From contig JAIROH010000274.1 of NCBI GenBank assembly GCA_031257595.1, positions 1 through 6,499 on the forward strand: 6,499 nt of DNA. The letters are read 5' to 3'. Below, in pieces: positions 6,299-6,499 of this stretch (positions within the stretch are counted from its first letter, which is position 1; each line of letters begins with the position of its first letter). The position numbers and the translations under genes were made by a program. The DNA comes from Treponema sp. GTDB taxonomy: Bacteria > Spirochaetota > Spirochaetia > Treponematales > Breznakiellaceae. The notes beneath the pieces are model-generated. The model did not search any database. It worked only from the letters and a program-made list of their open reading frames with translations, and was not told the origin of the DNA.

Positions 6299-6375
6299 GA
6301 GTTGTGATTTTCGGGTCAAAAGCTCTGACTTTCAGGGTAGAAGTGGTAACTGTCGGGACGGGAGTTCCCACATAC
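6293..6375. repeat. Degenerate ~21-bp tandem repeats
   Basis: Four units begin at 6293, 6313, 6335 and 6355 with spacing 20, 22 and 20 nt. The plus-strand pattern is roughly GGGT-G-AGT-GTGACTTTC. The first reads GGGTGGGAGTTGTGATTTTC and the third GGGTAGAAGTGGTAACTGTC (14 of 20 identical); the fourth is the weakest. The first unit overlaps the leader palindrome. A period of two helical turns puts the units on one face of the DNA, as in multi-site operators, but they may simply be an old tandem array. Confidence 0.5.
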
Positions 6376-6426
6376 GCTATATACGGGTGAGTATTTAGAC
6401 AAGCAGAAAAAACTACGCTACATATA

Positions 6427-6446
6427 GGGGGGGGGGGGGGGGGGGG
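6427..6446. repeat. 20-nt poly-G tract upstream of the 147-aa gene
   Basis: An uninterrupted run of 20 G (C on the coding strand) lies 168 nt upstream of the ATG at 6258. It falls between an AT-rich hairpin and the 21-bp repeats. Poly-G tracts upstream of treponemal tpr genes are known to alter promoter activity with length; here the distance is greater, so an effect on this gene is inference only. Confidence 0.95.
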
Positions 6447-6454
6447 TAATAACA

Positions 6455-6483
6455 AAAAATTCCTGATTGTTAAGGGAATTTTT
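6455..6483. terminator. Possible bidirectional terminator hairpin
   Basis: AAAAATTCC (6455-6463) and GGAATTTTT (6475-6483) form a perfect 9-bp stem with an 11-nt loop. The stem ends in A's on one side and T's on the other, so either strand would show a short U tract. It could end transcription from a gene beyond the right edge. The stem is AT-rich and weak, so confidence is limited. Confidence 0.4.
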
Positions 6484-6499
6484 GGGAAATGCCTGTAAC

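Overview
Every gene I can support in this window lies on the minus strand. The base composition is balanced to moderately G+C-rich, with some lower-GC genes. Long homopolymeric G/C runs, short MKKK-type secreted proteins and a strong sigma70-like promoter would suit a host-associated spirochaete such as a termite-gut Treponema. That placement is inference from gene style; the window has no rRNA or other decisive marker.

Left end (1-482). A partial gene runs off the window at position 1. A strong promoter and an ATG precede it, and a 13-C run near its start sets the reading frame. As written, the ATG frame stops just after the run, while another frame continues into a repeat-rich, surface-protein-like sequence. 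This is the geometry of a phase-variable gene in the OFF state. Between it and the next gene lies a noncoding stretch with a large imperfect inverted repeat built from TTCGTG-type units.

Centre (483-4749). This is a compact, probably co-transcribed cluster in the order argS (arginyl-tRNA synthetase), an XRE-HTH/cupin regulator, and an AMP-forming medium-chain-type acyl-CoA synthetase. Gaps are 25 and 45 nt. The regulator probably controls the acyl-CoA synthetase; a perfect 7-bp inverted repeat sits in the gap between them.

Right end (4750-6499). This is an accessory region of small exported proteins. Two intact genes (147 and 140 aa) each start with MKKK plus a Sec signal peptide, and they share a nearly identical leader containing a CCACCC-N-GGGTGG palindrome and the same SD. 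Their mature parts do not look related. A third member is decayed: it has the same kind of leader with a damaged SD, a stop codon exactly at the expected signal-peptidase site, and a later frameshift. Upstream of the first member are degenerate ~21-bp tandem repeats, a 20-G run and an AT-rich hairpin. The region looks like one promoter/leader/signal-peptide cassette copied in front of different secreted domains, with homopolymer tracts that could tune expression.
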